64,000 bases of DNA from DATARH01 sp036008175 (GCA_036008175.1 DASYOB010000062.1:37918-101917); one strand, 5' to 3'; shown: positions 43,263-51,730, counted from the first letter of the stretch. Translations and numbers: made by a program. Notes: generated by a model from the letters alone, not told the origin.

Positions 43263-43910
43263 TTAGCGCCCCGCGGCTCGCGGAGCGCCGCTTGGGGCTG
43301 CGCATGCACCCGGATCGTTTTCGGGCGGGCTGATGCGGACAAGCAACTGTCCAGTCAGCCCGCAGGGTCCGAAGACACTCGGATCGCCGGAGAGACAGCC
43401 CTCGAAGGCCTCGATTGTCGTGTCTCGAAAAATGGCGCGAATGACCGCGCCATCTCGACGCCATATTCGCTCGGCCGCCGCCTGGTACCCGCTCGCCGGC
43501 CCGGGTCCGACTCCGCACATCGCGTCGGGATCGCCGAATTCGGCATCGAGGTCGCTTAGCACGCCACGGAACGCCGGAGGGTTGACGCCGTGCCGCTGCC
43601 GCTCGAGCTGGATGCGCTTCAACCCATGCGTGATCTTGTCCATCTGGAAGAAAGCGATCAGCGGATAGCCGCCGACCGGCAAATTCCGCAGCACCACATC
43701 GGCATAGCTGTCGCCGAAATCGATCGGCTGCGGCAGCACCGTCGCGCGGTTGCCGAAATGGGCGAGAAGGGCAGCGCTAGGCTCACCCCAGTAGGTACCT
43801 GCCCAAAGCCCGCGAATGCCGTCGGCCCGAGCCGGCATTGGCAACAGACCTATAGCGAGCAGGGCCGCTATTGCGGCTTGGATAATCCATCGTGCTGCGA
43901 TTTTACCCAT
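43263..43910 (-). CDS. Exported protein of unknown function
   Basis: A 215-residue product with a signal peptide (about residues 1-30, IQAAIAALLAIGLLPMPARA, cleavage near ARA-D). The mature part starts DGIRGLWAGTYWGEPSAALLA and has four Cys near the end (MCGVGPG, EGCLSGD, FGPCGLTG, PGACAAPSG). I do not recognise the family. The ATG at 43910 is preceded by GAGGT; a GTG/ATG farther upstream would add an unsupported N-terminus. It is divergent from the GT4 gene, separated by 248 bases, and convergent with the CHRD gene (9-base gap). Confidence 0.7.
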   Translation of the reverse strand: MGKIAARWIIQAAIAALLAIGLLPMPARADGIRGLWAGTYWGEPSAALLAHFGNRATVLPQPIDFGDSYADVVLRNLPVGGYPLIAFFQMDKITHGLKRIQLERQRHGVNPPAFRGVLSDLDAEFGDPDAMCGVGPGPASGYQAAAERIWRRDGAVIRAIFRDTTIEAFEGCLSGDPSVFGPCGLTGQLLVRISPPENDPGACAAPSGAPRAAGR

Positions 43911-44158
43911 CGGAACCTCGGCTCGATCAGGGCGACGGCACGCCGGAATTCGAGTTAATTCCGGCCTCGATTGATCTGGCCATTTGCCGGCGGGGGTCAA
44001 CCACGCTCAGGATTCAATGTCCGAAACCGCATACCAAAAAATTGGACAGTATTACCCGGGGGTGACCGAGGGTCGCGGCCAGGGACGAGCGGCGGATCTG
44101 TGCGTTCGCGTACGATGGCCCTGCAAACCGGTGCGGGCTCAGGGGAATGGTTCAGGTC

Positions 44159-45244
44159 ATGAAAATCGCGCAAATCGCGCCGCTTTACGAAAGCTGCCCA
44201 CCGCAGCTCTATGGCGGCACCGAGCGGGTCGTCGCCTATGTCACCGACGAGCTCGTTCGGATCGGGCATGAGGTGACGCTGTTCGCGAGCGGCGATTCGC
44301 AGACGAGCGCGATGCTGGAACCGGGTTGCGACTACGCCTTGCGGCTCGACAGCAGCGTCCTAGATCCGCTTGTCTATCATCTGGCGATGCTCGATCGGGT
44401 ACGGCGTCGCGTGGATGAGTTCGATATTCTCCACTTCCATACCAACTACCTGCACTTTCCGTTTTTTGCGGAGTTCCCGGACAAGACGGTAACGACCATG
44501 CACGGCCGGCTCGATCTGTCCGACCTTGCGGTGATGATGCGCGCCTTCCCCGATCTGCCGTTGGTGTCGATCTCTGCGGCGCAGCAGACGCCGATGCCTT
44601 GGGCCAATTGGTGCGGGACGGTGTTGCACGGCCTGCCGCGCGATCTCCATCGGCGTGGCGATGGCAACGGTGGTTATCTGGCGTTTCTCGGTCGGGTAAG
44701 CCCCGAAAAGGGAGTCGACCGAGCGATCGCGATCGCCCGACACGTCGGGCTGCCGCTACAGATCGCCGCCAAGGTCGACCCGGTTGATTGCGCTTATTAC
44801 GAGACCGCGATCGTGCCGCTGTTGCAGGATCCGCTGATCGAGTTTGTCGGCGAGATCGGCGAAGCCGACAAGGGATCGTTTCTCGGCGACGCGGCGGTGC
44901 TGCTGTTTCCGATCGACTGGCCGGAGCCGTTCGGTCTGGTGCTGATCGAGGCAATGGCGACCGGCACGCCGGTGATCGCCTTTGGCCGCGGTTCGGTACC
45001 CGAGATCATCGAGGACGGATTGACCGGCTTTATCGTCGATTCCGTCGATGCGGCGGCGGCGGCGGTTCCGCTCGCCAGGCAGCTCGATCGGTGCGCGATC
45101 CGGCGGCGTTTCGAACAACGCTTCACGGCCGAGCGGATGGTTTATGACTATCTCAGGATCTACGATCAGATTTTGACACCGCAAAGCAGCGTGCCGGAAT
45201 TTCTCGCTGACCAGACCCAGCGCGCGGCACAAGCTGCCGACTGA
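44159..45244 (+). CDS. Glycosyltransferase family 4
   Basis: A 361-residue cytoplasmic GT-B enzyme. It has the N-terminal acceptor domain MKIAQIAPLYESCPPQLYGG-type start with GGTERVV and DILHFHTNYLHFPFF. The C-terminal donor domain has GGYLAFLGRVSPEKGVDRAI, and the retaining signature around PEPFGLVLIEAMATGTPVIA with the E(x7)E pair, followed by GSVPEIIEDGLTGFIVDS. The substrate is unknown. It lies 25 bases before a glycogen-debranching-type gene, so both probably serve one glucan or glycoconjugate pathway. The start at ATG 44159 is chosen from the family N-terminus. Confidence 0.9.
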   Translation: MKIAQIAPLYESCPPQLYGGTERVVAYVTDELVRIGHEVTLFASGDSQTSAMLEPGCDYALRLDSSVLDPLVYHLAMLDRVRRRVDEFDILHFHTNYLHFPFFAEFPDKTVTTMHGRLDLSDLAVMMRAFPDLPLVSISAAQQTPMPWANWCGTVLHGLPRDLHRRGDGNGGYLAFLGRVSPEKGVDRAIAIARHVGLPLQIAAKVDPVDCAYYETAIVPLLQDPLIEFVGEIGEADKGSFLGDAAVLLFPIDWPEPFGLVLIEAMATGTPVIAFGRGSVPEIIEDGLTGFIVDSVDAAAAAVPLARQLDRCAIRRRFEQRFTAERMVYDYLRIYDQILTPQSSVPEFLADQTQRAAQAAD

Positions 45245-45269
45245 ACGCCTGCGGCAGGGGGAAATCATC

Positions 45270-47447
45270 ATGGCGGTCGGTGCGACCGAGGAAATCGAGG
45301 ACGAATCGCAATTCCGCATCGAGGCGACCGAGGCGCTTCGCGAGCCGCGCACCCGCATCTTAAAGCACGGCGAAACCTTCGCCGTGCTGAACCAGTTCGG
45401 CGACATGGTCGGCGAACCCGGCAGTCCGGACGGTCTCTATCACCAGGACACGCGGTTCCTGTCGCAGCTGGAATTGCGCCTGAACGGCGACCGCCCGTTG
45501 CTGTTGAGTTCCAACCCGGCCGAGGACGGCTCGGTGCTGCCGGTCGATCTGGCCAACACCGACACGACAGCCGACGACGGCAGCGTGCTGCATCGCGAAC
45601 TGATCTATGTCAATCGGCGCCAGTTCATCTGGCGCTCGGCCTATTACGAATTGCTCCAGGTCCGCAATTTCGATCTGCGCCGCCATGTCGTGACGTTCAG
45701 CCTGCGCTTCGCAGCCGATTTCGTCGATGTCTTCGAAGTGCGCGGACAAAAGCGGGCACGGCGCGGCAAACGCTGGGCCGAGCGGCTTTCAGCCGATGCC
45801 GTCGCGCTGCGTTATATCGGGCTCGATGACGTCGAGCGCGCCACCATGTTGCGGTTCGCGCCGGCGCCATCGCAACTCGACAAATCGAGCGCAGAGTTCG
45901 TCCTCGACCTTGGGCCCGGTCAAGGGTGCCGGTTTGCACTGCGTGCCGGATGCGGCGATCCCGGCGGCGAGGATTGGAACGTCCGCCGCTGTTACCGCGC
46001 GCTGCGCGACGCGCGGCATGCACTCAGGAGGTCAAGCGGACGCGCCGCCGCGATCGAGGGCTCAAATGCCGTGTTCAATGAACTGGCTCGGAGTTCGGTC
46101 GCGGACCTGTACATGCTGATGACCGACACGGAACAAGGGCCGTATCCGTTTGCCGGCATCCCCTGGTACAGCACCGTCTTCGGACGCGACGGTCTCATCA
46201 CCGCCTTGATAACTTTATGGCTCGACCCATCGATCGCCAAGGGCGTGCTTGGTTTACTTGCCGCGACGCAAGCAACGGAGACCAACGAGGAGAGCGATTC
46301 CGAGCCGGGGAAGATCCTGCACGAAATGCGCAAGGGCGAAATGGCCCGGCTCGGCGAGGTGCCGTTTGCGCGCTATTACGGCACGGTCGACGCCACTCCC
46401 CTCTTCGTGATGCTGGTCGGGGAGTACTACGCACGTACCGGCGATCTGAACACCATTCGCAGCCTGTGGCCGAACGTCCTGGCTGCGCTGAACTGGATCG
46501 ACACGAGCGGCGATCCGGACCGGGATGGCTTTGTCGAATACCAGCGCCGCAGCGTCACGGGGCTCGACAATCAGGGATGGAAGGATTCGGGCGACGCGAT
46601 TTTCCATGCTGATGGCAGCCTCGCCCAAGGTCCGATCGCGCTCTGTGAAGTGCAGGGTTACGTGTTTGCCGGGAAGAAGCTTGCCGCCGGTCTGGCGCGG
46701 GCGCTGGGCGAGGCGGAGACCGCCGCTCGCTTAGACGGTGAGGCAGAAAGGCTGCGGCAGAAATTCGAGGCAGCGTTCTGGTGCGAAGAACTGTCGACTT
46801 ACGCGCTTGCGCTCGATGGCGATAAACGACCCTGCCGGGTCATCGCGTCGAATGCCGGGCATGCGCTGCTGACCGGCATCGCCGCCCCCGAGCGCGCGGA
46901 GCGGGTCGCCGCTACGCTGATGCGGGTCGCCTCGTTTGCCGGCTGGGGCATCCGAACCGTGGCGATGTCGGCCGCGCGCTACAACCCGATCTCCTATCAT
47001 AACGGCTCGGTGTGGCCGCACGACAATGCGCTGATCGCGCTCGGCCTCGCGCGCTATGGCCACAAGGAGGCGGCGCTGCGGATCTTCAGCGGGCTGTTCG
47101 ATGCTGCCTCGTATTGGGATCCGCGGCGGCTCCCCGAATTGTTTTGCGGCTTTGCGCGCCGGCATACCGCGCCGACGATGTATCCGGTCGCGTGCTCGCC
47201 GCAGGCCTGGGCCAGCGCTTCGGTTTTCGCGCTGGTGCAAGCGAGCCTCGGGCTCAAATTCGATCACGGCGCCGGCGAGATCCGCTTCGAGCAACCGATG
47301 CTGCCCGCTTTTCTCGAGTACCTGCACGTTCGCCAGCTGCGGCTCGGTGATGCGGTCGCCGATGTTATGCTGCACCGCTTCGACGGCGAGGTTGCGGCGA
47401 CCGTCACCCACCGGCAGGGCCAGGTTCGCGTCGTCATCGTCCACTGA
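45270..47447 (+). CDS. Amylo-alpha-1,6-glucosidase-like (glycogen debranching) protein
   Basis: A 725-residue soluble protein with an N-terminal glycogen-debranching N domain (about residues 15-245; ILKHGETFAVLNQFGDMVGE, GLYHQDTRFLSQLELRLNGD). A C-terminal (alpha/alpha)6 barrel follows, with PFAGIPWYSTVFGRDGLITA, LDNQGWKDSGDAIFHADGSL and SYHNGSVWPHDNALIALGLA. The acidic residues in the GRDG and KDSGDA blocks fit the family. It may hydrolyse alpha-1,6 branches or a storage/compatible-solute glycan, but the exact substrate is not known. The Shine-Dalgarno GGGGG lies 8 bases upstream. It follows the GT4 gene closely. Confidence 0.88.
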   Translation: MAVGATEEIEDESQFRIEATEALREPRTRILKHGETFAVLNQFGDMVGEPGSPDGLYHQDTRFLSQLELRLNGDRPLLLSSNPAEDGSVLPVDLANTDTTADDGSVLHRELIYVNRRQFIWRSAYYELLQVRNFDLRRHVVTFSLRFAADFVDVFEVRGQKRARRGKRWAERLSADAVALRYIGLDDVERATMLRFAPAPSQLDKSSAEFVLDLGPGQGCRFALRAGCGDPGGEDWNVRRCYRALRDARHALRRSSGRAAAIEGSNAVFNELARSSVADLYMLMTDTEQGPYPFAGIPWYSTVFGRDGLITALITLWLDPSIAKGVLGLLAATQATETNEESDSEPGKILHEMRKGEMARLGEVPFARYYGTVDATPLFVMLVGEYYARTGDLNTIRSLWPNVLAALNWIDTSGDPDRDGFVEYQRRSVTGLDNQGWKDSGDAIFHADGSLAQGPIALCEVQGYVFAGKKLAAGLARALGEAETAARLDGEAERLRQKFEAAFWCEELSTYALALDGDKRPCRVIASNAGHALLTGIAAPERAERVAATLMRVASFAGWGIRTVAMSAARYNPISYHNGSVWPHDNALIALGLARYGHKEAALRIFSGLFDAASYWDPRRLPELFCGFARRHTAPTMYPVACSPQAWASASVFALVQASLGLKFDHGAGEIRFEQPMLPAFLEYLHVRQLRLGDAVADVMLHRFDGEVAATVTHRQGQVRVVIVH

Positions 47448-47460
47448 AGGACGCGCGGTA

Positions 47461-48207
47461 TCAGGGGACCCGCAGGTTGCGCGCCGCTGCACCAAACCAA
47501 GCCTGCGGCTCGGATGGATTTGCCGCAAGCTTCTTCTCTAGCCGAGCCACGCAGGCGGCGGTGTCGGAGAACGCTGCACGCCATGTCGGCGAGCGAGGCA
47601 ATGCCGCAATCAGGCATTCGTCGAAATAGGTGTAGGTGCGGTCGGCCTGGCAGCCGAAGGATGGCCGATCAGGCCTTGCCGCGGTCAGAATGATACGGTT
47701 CGGAGCCCGCATCGCCCCATCGGCAAACGCTCCGCTGTAGCACGCGGAAACGATGATGACGGTCGGCACCCTGGCGCAACCGCTCGACAGGGCGCGCGCC
47801 AGGGCCGCGGGCTCCAGATATTCGCGGTCGTACCCAAGCCAAACGCCTTCGTCCTGCCGGCCGTGCGAGGTAATAAAGAAAAGGCAGCGATCGCCCCGGC
47901 GTGCGGGTAGCGAGGCGATCCGCGCCAGCAGCCGCTCGGCCGAAGCCGGTTCCGCGCCAGAGTTGCCGGATGTGCCGTTCGCGCTCAGCCGATGAATGTG
48001 CTCGGCCGGCACACCACGCGAGGCGAGCTGGCGAGCGATCTTGCCGACCGCGTTATCGAACACCGGCTGGGCATTGTCGCCCGCCGCGAGAACCGCTTGC
48101 CAGCGGTGCGCGGGCTTTGCCGCAGCCTCGGCTGGCTGGCCACACAAAATTAGAAGCAGCGCAACAGCGCAGGAGCGGGCTGCGAAGCACGGCCGCATCC
48201 AAGTCAT
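47461..48207 (-). CDS. Secreted C13 (legumain/caspase-like) cysteine peptidase
   Basis: A 248-residue exported protein of the C13 peptidase group. The signal peptide is about residues 1-30 (CAVALLLILCGQPAEAAAKP). The mature protein shows the clan CD dyad: His115 in LFFITSHGRQDEGVWLGYDR and Cys146 in VIIVSACYSGAFADG. It also has PNRIILTAARPDRPSFG and TYFDECLIAALPRSPTW. Such proteins cut after Asn/Asp in plants and remain poorly known in bacteria. The start at ATG 48207 is supported by the signal peptide, though a Met three codons later is possible. It converges on the debranching gene with a 13-base gap. Confidence 0.82.
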   Translation of the reverse strand: MTWMRPCFAARSCAVALLLILCGQPAEAAAKPAHRWQAVLAAGDNAQPVFDNAVGKIARQLASRGVPAEHIHRLSANGTSGNSGAEPASAERLLARIASLPARRGDRCLFFITSHGRQDEGVWLGYDREYLEPAALARALSSGCARVPTVIIVSACYSGAFADGAMRAPNRIILTAARPDRPSFGCQADRTYTYFDECLIAALPRSPTWRAAFSDTAACVARLEKKLAANPSEPQAWFGAAARNLRVP

Positions 48208-48331
48208 GATCGTGTCGTTTGTCGGGTGGCCGGGACCGCGGCGGGCATCGCGTCGGATTGCAAAGCCGGCGCAATATGGCACTGTGGCGCCGTTCCCGTC
48301 CAATCCTGCGCGTTTCGGGGAGAGGATCGCG

Positions 48332-48688
48332 ATGGAATCAGCACTCGCCGAGAAGAGCTGCACCCCTTGCCGCGGCGGCATACCGCCACTCAGCCGCGAG
48401 GAAGCCGAAGATTATCGCCGGCAAGCACCGGATTGGACGCTTGCCGACGGTGCGACGCGAATCGAGCGGACCTACCGCTTCAAGAATTTCGGCGAGGCTT
48501 TCGGGTTTGTCGAGCGAGCGGCCTCGCTCGCCGAAACCGAGATGCACCACCCCGACATCTCTTTCGGCTGGGGCTATGCGACGGTGTCGCTACGCACCAA
48601 GAAGATCAAGGGCCTGCACGAAAACGATTTCATCATGGCGGCAAAACTCGACCGAATGGCGGGCGGCCCGCCGCCGCGACAGGGTTGA
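48332..48688 (+). CDS. Pterin-4a-carbinolamine dehydratase (PCD/DCoH family)
   Basis: A 118-residue protein of the PCD family, which dehydrates 4a-hydroxytetrahydropterin to quinonoid dihydropterin for recycling or shapes other pterins. The family motif HHPDISFGWGYATVSLRTKK holds the catalytic His residues and follows FVERAASLAETEM. The N-terminal extension MESALAEKSCTPCRGGIPPL has two Cys in CxxC spacing. GGGGAGAGGA (48317-48326) precedes the ATG. VOC, FolB-like and FolP-like genes follow with 4-5-base gaps, so it leads a compact pterin-type operon. No phenylalanine hydroxylase gene is in view. Confidence 0.9.
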   Translation: MESALAEKSCTPCRGGIPPLSREEAEDYRRQAPDWTLADGATRIERTYRFKNFGEAFGFVERAASLAETEMHHPDISFGWGYATVSLRTKKIKGLHENDFIMAAKLDRMAGGPPPRQG

Positions 48689-48692
48689 CACG

Positions 48693-49262
48693 ATGATCGA
48701 TCCCGAGACGCTCAAGGCCTTAGGCCGGCCACGCGGGCTGCCGTTCCGCATCGGCAAGATCGGACACGTCGTGCTCAATGTGCGCGATGTGGCCCACTCG
48801 GTGCGGTTCTACATCGAGGTGCTCGGCTTGGAGGTCTCCGATGTCTATCCCGACGAGATGGTGCCGGGCGGCATGGCGTTTCTGCGCTGCAATCCCGACC
48901 ACCACGGGATCGCTCTGGTAGGCTCGATGACCGCCGCCTCCGAGAGTGTCGAACTCAACCACATCGCATTCGAGGTCGCGACGCTCGACGAGGTGCTGCG
49001 CGCCCGCGATCACCTGATCCGACACGGCGTCACGATCGACTTCGAGGGCCGTCGCCGGGCTGGCTGCCAGCTCGCAATCGAGTTCCGCGACCCCGACAAT
49101 CACCGTCTCGAAATCTATTGGGGCATCGACCAGTTCGGCAGCGACGGAAGGGCGCGCCCCGACGCAGAATGGAAAGGTGTCCGCGGTCTGGAGCAGGCGA
49201 TCGCCGATCCGGTACGCGGCCAGGACACGACGGTACACGATCCCTCGTTGCTCAAGCGCTGA
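48693..49262 (+). CDS. VOC superfamily enzyme (extradiol-dioxygenase-like)
   Basis: A 189-residue vicinal-oxygen-chelate protein with paired beta-alpha-beta-beta-beta modules. Likely metal ligands are His in RIGKIGHVVLNVRDVAHSVR (about residue 24), His in ESVELNHIAFEVATL (about 90) and Glu in NHRLEIYWGIDQF (about 138). The order and the EIYW end resemble catechol 2,3-dioxygenase-type C domains, so an aromatic or pterin-like substrate is possible. It starts 4 bases after the PCD gene and ends 5 bases before the FolB-like gene. Its tail beyond residue 145 is not part of the fold. Confidence 0.88.
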   Translation: MIDPETLKALGRPRGLPFRIGKIGHVVLNVRDVAHSVRFYIEVLGLEVSDVYPDEMVPGGMAFLRCNPDHHGIALVGSMTAASESVELNHIAFEVATLDEVLRARDHLIRHGVTIDFEGRRRAGCQLAIEFRDPDNHRLEIYWGIDQFGSDGRARPDAEWKGVRGLEQAIADPVRGQDTTVHDPSLLKR

Positions 49263-49267
49263 GACGG

Positions 49268-49639
49268 ATGGCCGGCGCGGACCGCTACACCGTCATCGTC
49301 CGTGGCCTCGTGCTGATGTGCAGCATCGGCATTCGCCGAGCTGAACGCGATCGGCCGCAACGCGTGCGCGTCTCGGTTGAGCTGACCGCCACGGAAGAGG
49401 TGAGTTTTCCGAGCGAGGACCGCCGCCGGGTCATCAATTACGAGCATGTGGTTGCCGCCATTCGGCAGATCGCCGGCTCGGGGCATATCGATCTCTGCGA
49501 GGGTTTTGCTCAGCGCATCTGCGATGCCTGTTTCGCCGATCCGCGCGTCGCGCAGATTCGGGTCAGCGTCGAGAAGCTCGACGTCTTTCCGGAGACGGAG
49601 GGTGTCGGCGCGGTACTCGAACGGGTTCGGCCGGTTTGA
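49268..49639 (+). CDS. folB: Dihydroneopterin aldolase-like protein (FolB family)
   Basis: A 123-residue T-fold protein. FolB splits dihydroneopterin to 6-hydroxymethyl-dihydropterin in folate synthesis. It shows YTVIVRGLVLMCSIGIRRAE and ERDRPQRVRVSVELTATEE with the acidic residue expected after GI. RRVINYEHVVAAIRQIAGSG matches the FolB helix, and the Lys in QIRVSVEKLDVFPETEG fits the catalytic Lys. The loop after GI is Arg-rich compared with the usual GIYxWE. It sits between the VOC and FolP-like genes with 4-5-base gaps; no folK is present. A paralogous, non-folate role is possible. Confidence 0.83.
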   Translation: MAGADRYTVIVRGLVLMCSIGIRRAERDRPQRVRVSVELTATEEVSFPSEDRRRVINYEHVVAAIRQIAGSGHIDLCEGFAQRICDACFADPRVAQIRVSVEKLDVFPETEGVGAVLERVRPV

Positions 49640-49643
49640 GCCG

Positions 49644-50459
49644 ATGCCGCGCCCCGTTCTCGTCGGCATCGTCAACATCACCGAGGATTCGTTTTCGGAT
49701 GGCGGGCGCTTTCTCGATCCAGCGGCGGCGATCGTCCATGCGCGGCGACTTGTCGCCGGCGGCGCCGACATTGTCGAGTTTGGCGCCGCGGCGAGCAATA
49801 TCGCGGCAAAGCCCGTCGCAGCGGCGGAGGAGATCCGCCGCCTGGAGCCGGTAATCGCTGCGCTTCAGGCAGACAGGATCGCGCTTGCGATCGATACGTA
49901 TCGGCCGGAGGTGCAGCATTTCGCGATCGACCGTGGCATTGATTACCTAAACGATATCCACGGGTTTCCCGACCCGGCTATCTACGGCGAGCTCGCCGGC
50001 GCCCGCTGCCGCCTCGTTGTCATGCATTCGGTGCAGCAGGACGGCCGCGCTCAGCGGGTAGACCTTGCCGCCGATGAGGTGTGGCGGCGGATCGAGGATC
50101 TCTTCGGCGAACGCGTGTCGCGGCTAGAGCAGGCCGGGGTCGCGCGCGAGCGGCTGATCCTCGATCCAGGCATGGGTTTTTTTCTGAGCAGCCGGCCAGA
50201 GGCCTCGCTGTCAGTACTGGCACATTTCGGTCGGCTGAAGCGCCGCTTCGGCCTGCCGATAATGGTCTCGGTCTCGCGCAAATCTTTTCTCGGCGCGATC
50301 ACCCGACGCCAGCAGTCGAGCGAACTCGGCGCGGCTACCTTGGCCGCCGAGCTATACGCAGCCGAACACGGCGTCGATTTCATTCGCACCCATGACCCCG
50401 TAGCCCTGCGCGACGCCCTCGCCGTGACCGAGGCGCTCGCCACGGTCGGCCGGGGTTGA
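49644..50459 (+). CDS. Dihydropteroate synthase-like protein with altered pABA loop
   Basis: A 271-residue TIM-barrel protein of the pterin-binding/DHPS family. The pterin site is recognisable: VGIVNITEDSFSDGG (residues 7-21; usual motif NVTPDSFSDGG), ALAIDTYRPEVQHF, DYLNDIHGFPDP, LILDPGMGFFLSSRP, SVSRKSFLGAI and FIRTHDPVAL. The pABA/pyrophosphate loop, normally GGESTRPGA, is replaced by FGAAASNIAAKP (residues 46-57), losing the conserved Thr-Arg-Pro. It may therefore be a paralog that condenses a different amine or a pterin-modifying enzyme rather than the essential FolP. It is the last gene of the operon, 4 bases after the FolB-like gene. Confidence 0.82.
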   Translation: MPRPVLVGIVNITEDSFSDGGRFLDPAAAIVHARRLVAGGADIVEFGAAASNIAAKPVAAAEEIRRLEPVIAALQADRIALAIDTYRPEVQHFAIDRGIDYLNDIHGFPDPAIYGELAGARCRLVVMHSVQQDGRAQRVDLAADEVWRRIEDLFGERVSRLEQAGVARERLILDPGMGFFLSSRPEASLSVLAHFGRLKRRFGLPIMVSVSRKSFLGAITRRQQSSELGAATLAAELYAAEHGVDFIRTHDPVALRDALAVTEALATVGRG

Positions 50460-50478
50460 GGGGGTAGTCTCCCCGTGG

Positions 50479-51453
50479 CTACGCGGCTTCGAGCGAGATG
50501 CCGAGCGAGGCGAGATCGGGATGGATGCGAGGCGTCAGCACTCCGACCTTGGTCAGGTTGCGTACGAGCCCCTGGTGCAAGTCGCGGCGGAAGAATTTGC
50601 GGAACGCGGTTTCGTCGCCGCCGGCCGCCCGCTCGCGGCGCATCAGCCGGATTTCCTCGATCTCGCTCCGATCGAAGCCCATGTCCTCGTAGGCGCCGAG
50701 CGGGAAGATGCCGCGCAGGGTACGGTTGAGCGCCCAGACCGCGAAATCCTCCATCTCGCGGCGCTCCGAAGCCGAAGCTTCTGCCACGACCGCAGGCAAG
50801 GACAGCATGCCGAAACCCATATGGCGGGCCTCGTCCTGCAGGATGCGGCGGCAAACCTGGCGCAGGATCGCGTCCTTGGACGACTCGGCGAGCATGCGGA
50901 ACAGCGATACCGCAAAGGTCTCGGCGACAAGCTGCAGGCCGATCGTCTTCAGATACCAGGCGGACGTGCCAAGCAGCGTATCGAAGATCTCCTGGACATT
51001 TCCGGCGAGCGGATAGGTCTCGCCATCGAGGCGCAACGCGATATAGCGATGCAGCACCTCATTGTGCCGCGCTTCGTCGACGACTTGCGAGGCCTGGAAC
51101 AGTTTGGCGTCCTGGCCGACGACGTTCTCGACCATCTGGCTGCACACCAGCATCGCGCCGTGTTCGCCATGCATCAAGGTGGTCAGTCGCCAGCGCGCGA
51201 CCCGGTGATTGAGCTCCACCCGCTCGTCATCCGAGAGGCGGTCCCAGAATTTGGTGCCGTAGATGTCGACGAGATCGTCGGCGATCAGGCCGCCATCGCC
51301 CTCCAGCGGCTGCCCCCAATCGATATCGGTCGCCGCATTCCACTGGTCGAGCTTGGCCTGTTCGTAGAGCCGCCGCATATCGGCATGCTCGCTGTCGTAC
51401 TGGTGGCTGAAATACGCGATGTTGCTGGTTTCGATGTAATGACCGCGTTCCAT
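50479..51453 (-). CDS. Ferritin-like diiron protein
   Basis: A 324-residue soluble protein with a four-helix ferritin-like core. Ligand-type residues appear in both halves: Glu in MHGEHGAMLVCSQMVE, EARH in SQVVDEARHNEVLHRYIALR, Glu in LQLVAETFAVSLFRML, and EARH in RILQDEARHMGFGMLSLPAV. This E-ExxH-E-ExxH set is expected for a carboxylate-bridged diiron site, as in R2-like or AurF-like oxygenases. Substrate and reaction are not known. It is convergent with the FolP-like gene (19-base gap) and divergent from a histidine kinase, with two palindromes in its upstream region. Confidence 0.84.
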   Translation of the reverse strand: MERGHYIETSNIAYFSHQYDSEHADMRRLYEQAKLDQWNAATDIDWGQPLEGDGGLIADDLVDIYGTKFWDRLSDDERVELNHRVARWRLTTLMHGEHGAMLVCSQMVENVVGQDAKLFQASQVVDEARHNEVLHRYIALRLDGETYPLAGNVQEIFDTLLGTSAWYLKTIGLQLVAETFAVSLFRMLAESSKDAILRQVCRRILQDEARHMGFGMLSLPAVVAEASASERREMEDFAVWALNRTLRGIFPLGAYEDMGFDRSEIEEIRLMRRERAAGGDETAFRKFFRRDLHQGLVRNLTKVGVLTPRIHPDLASLGISLEAA

Positions 51454-51492
51454 GCGATCCTCCCGGGAGGCCGAAGCTCAATATACGCCTAT

Positions 51493-51520
51493 TATGCGCA
51501 TATTGCTTTCACCGCGGTGA
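51493..51520. promoter_or_regulatory. Two neighbouring palindromes upstream of the diiron gene
   Basis: TATGCGCATA (51493-51502) and TCACCGCGGTGA (51509-51520) are exact palindromes, 6 bases apart, in the divergent gap before the diiron gene (start 51453) and the histidine kinase. They could be operators. Twelve-base palindromes occur by chance several times in a window this size, so the evidence is modest. Confidence 0.35.
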
Positions 51521-51730
51521 CTATATGAACATCGGCGATGACGCAAAATTACAAAGCTAGAAACCATTGAGTCCCGGAAGGTTCCGCTGAGCAGCGCGAC
51601 GGAACGCGGCGCGGTAAAAAATACTCCGATCAAGGGTTTGGCGACGGAACGTTAATTATCTCCCGTGCATCATAGGGCCCAAACCTCGGCGGGGTGCCGC
51701 CAATCGGCTTGGGTTAAGGAACGCAACGCG

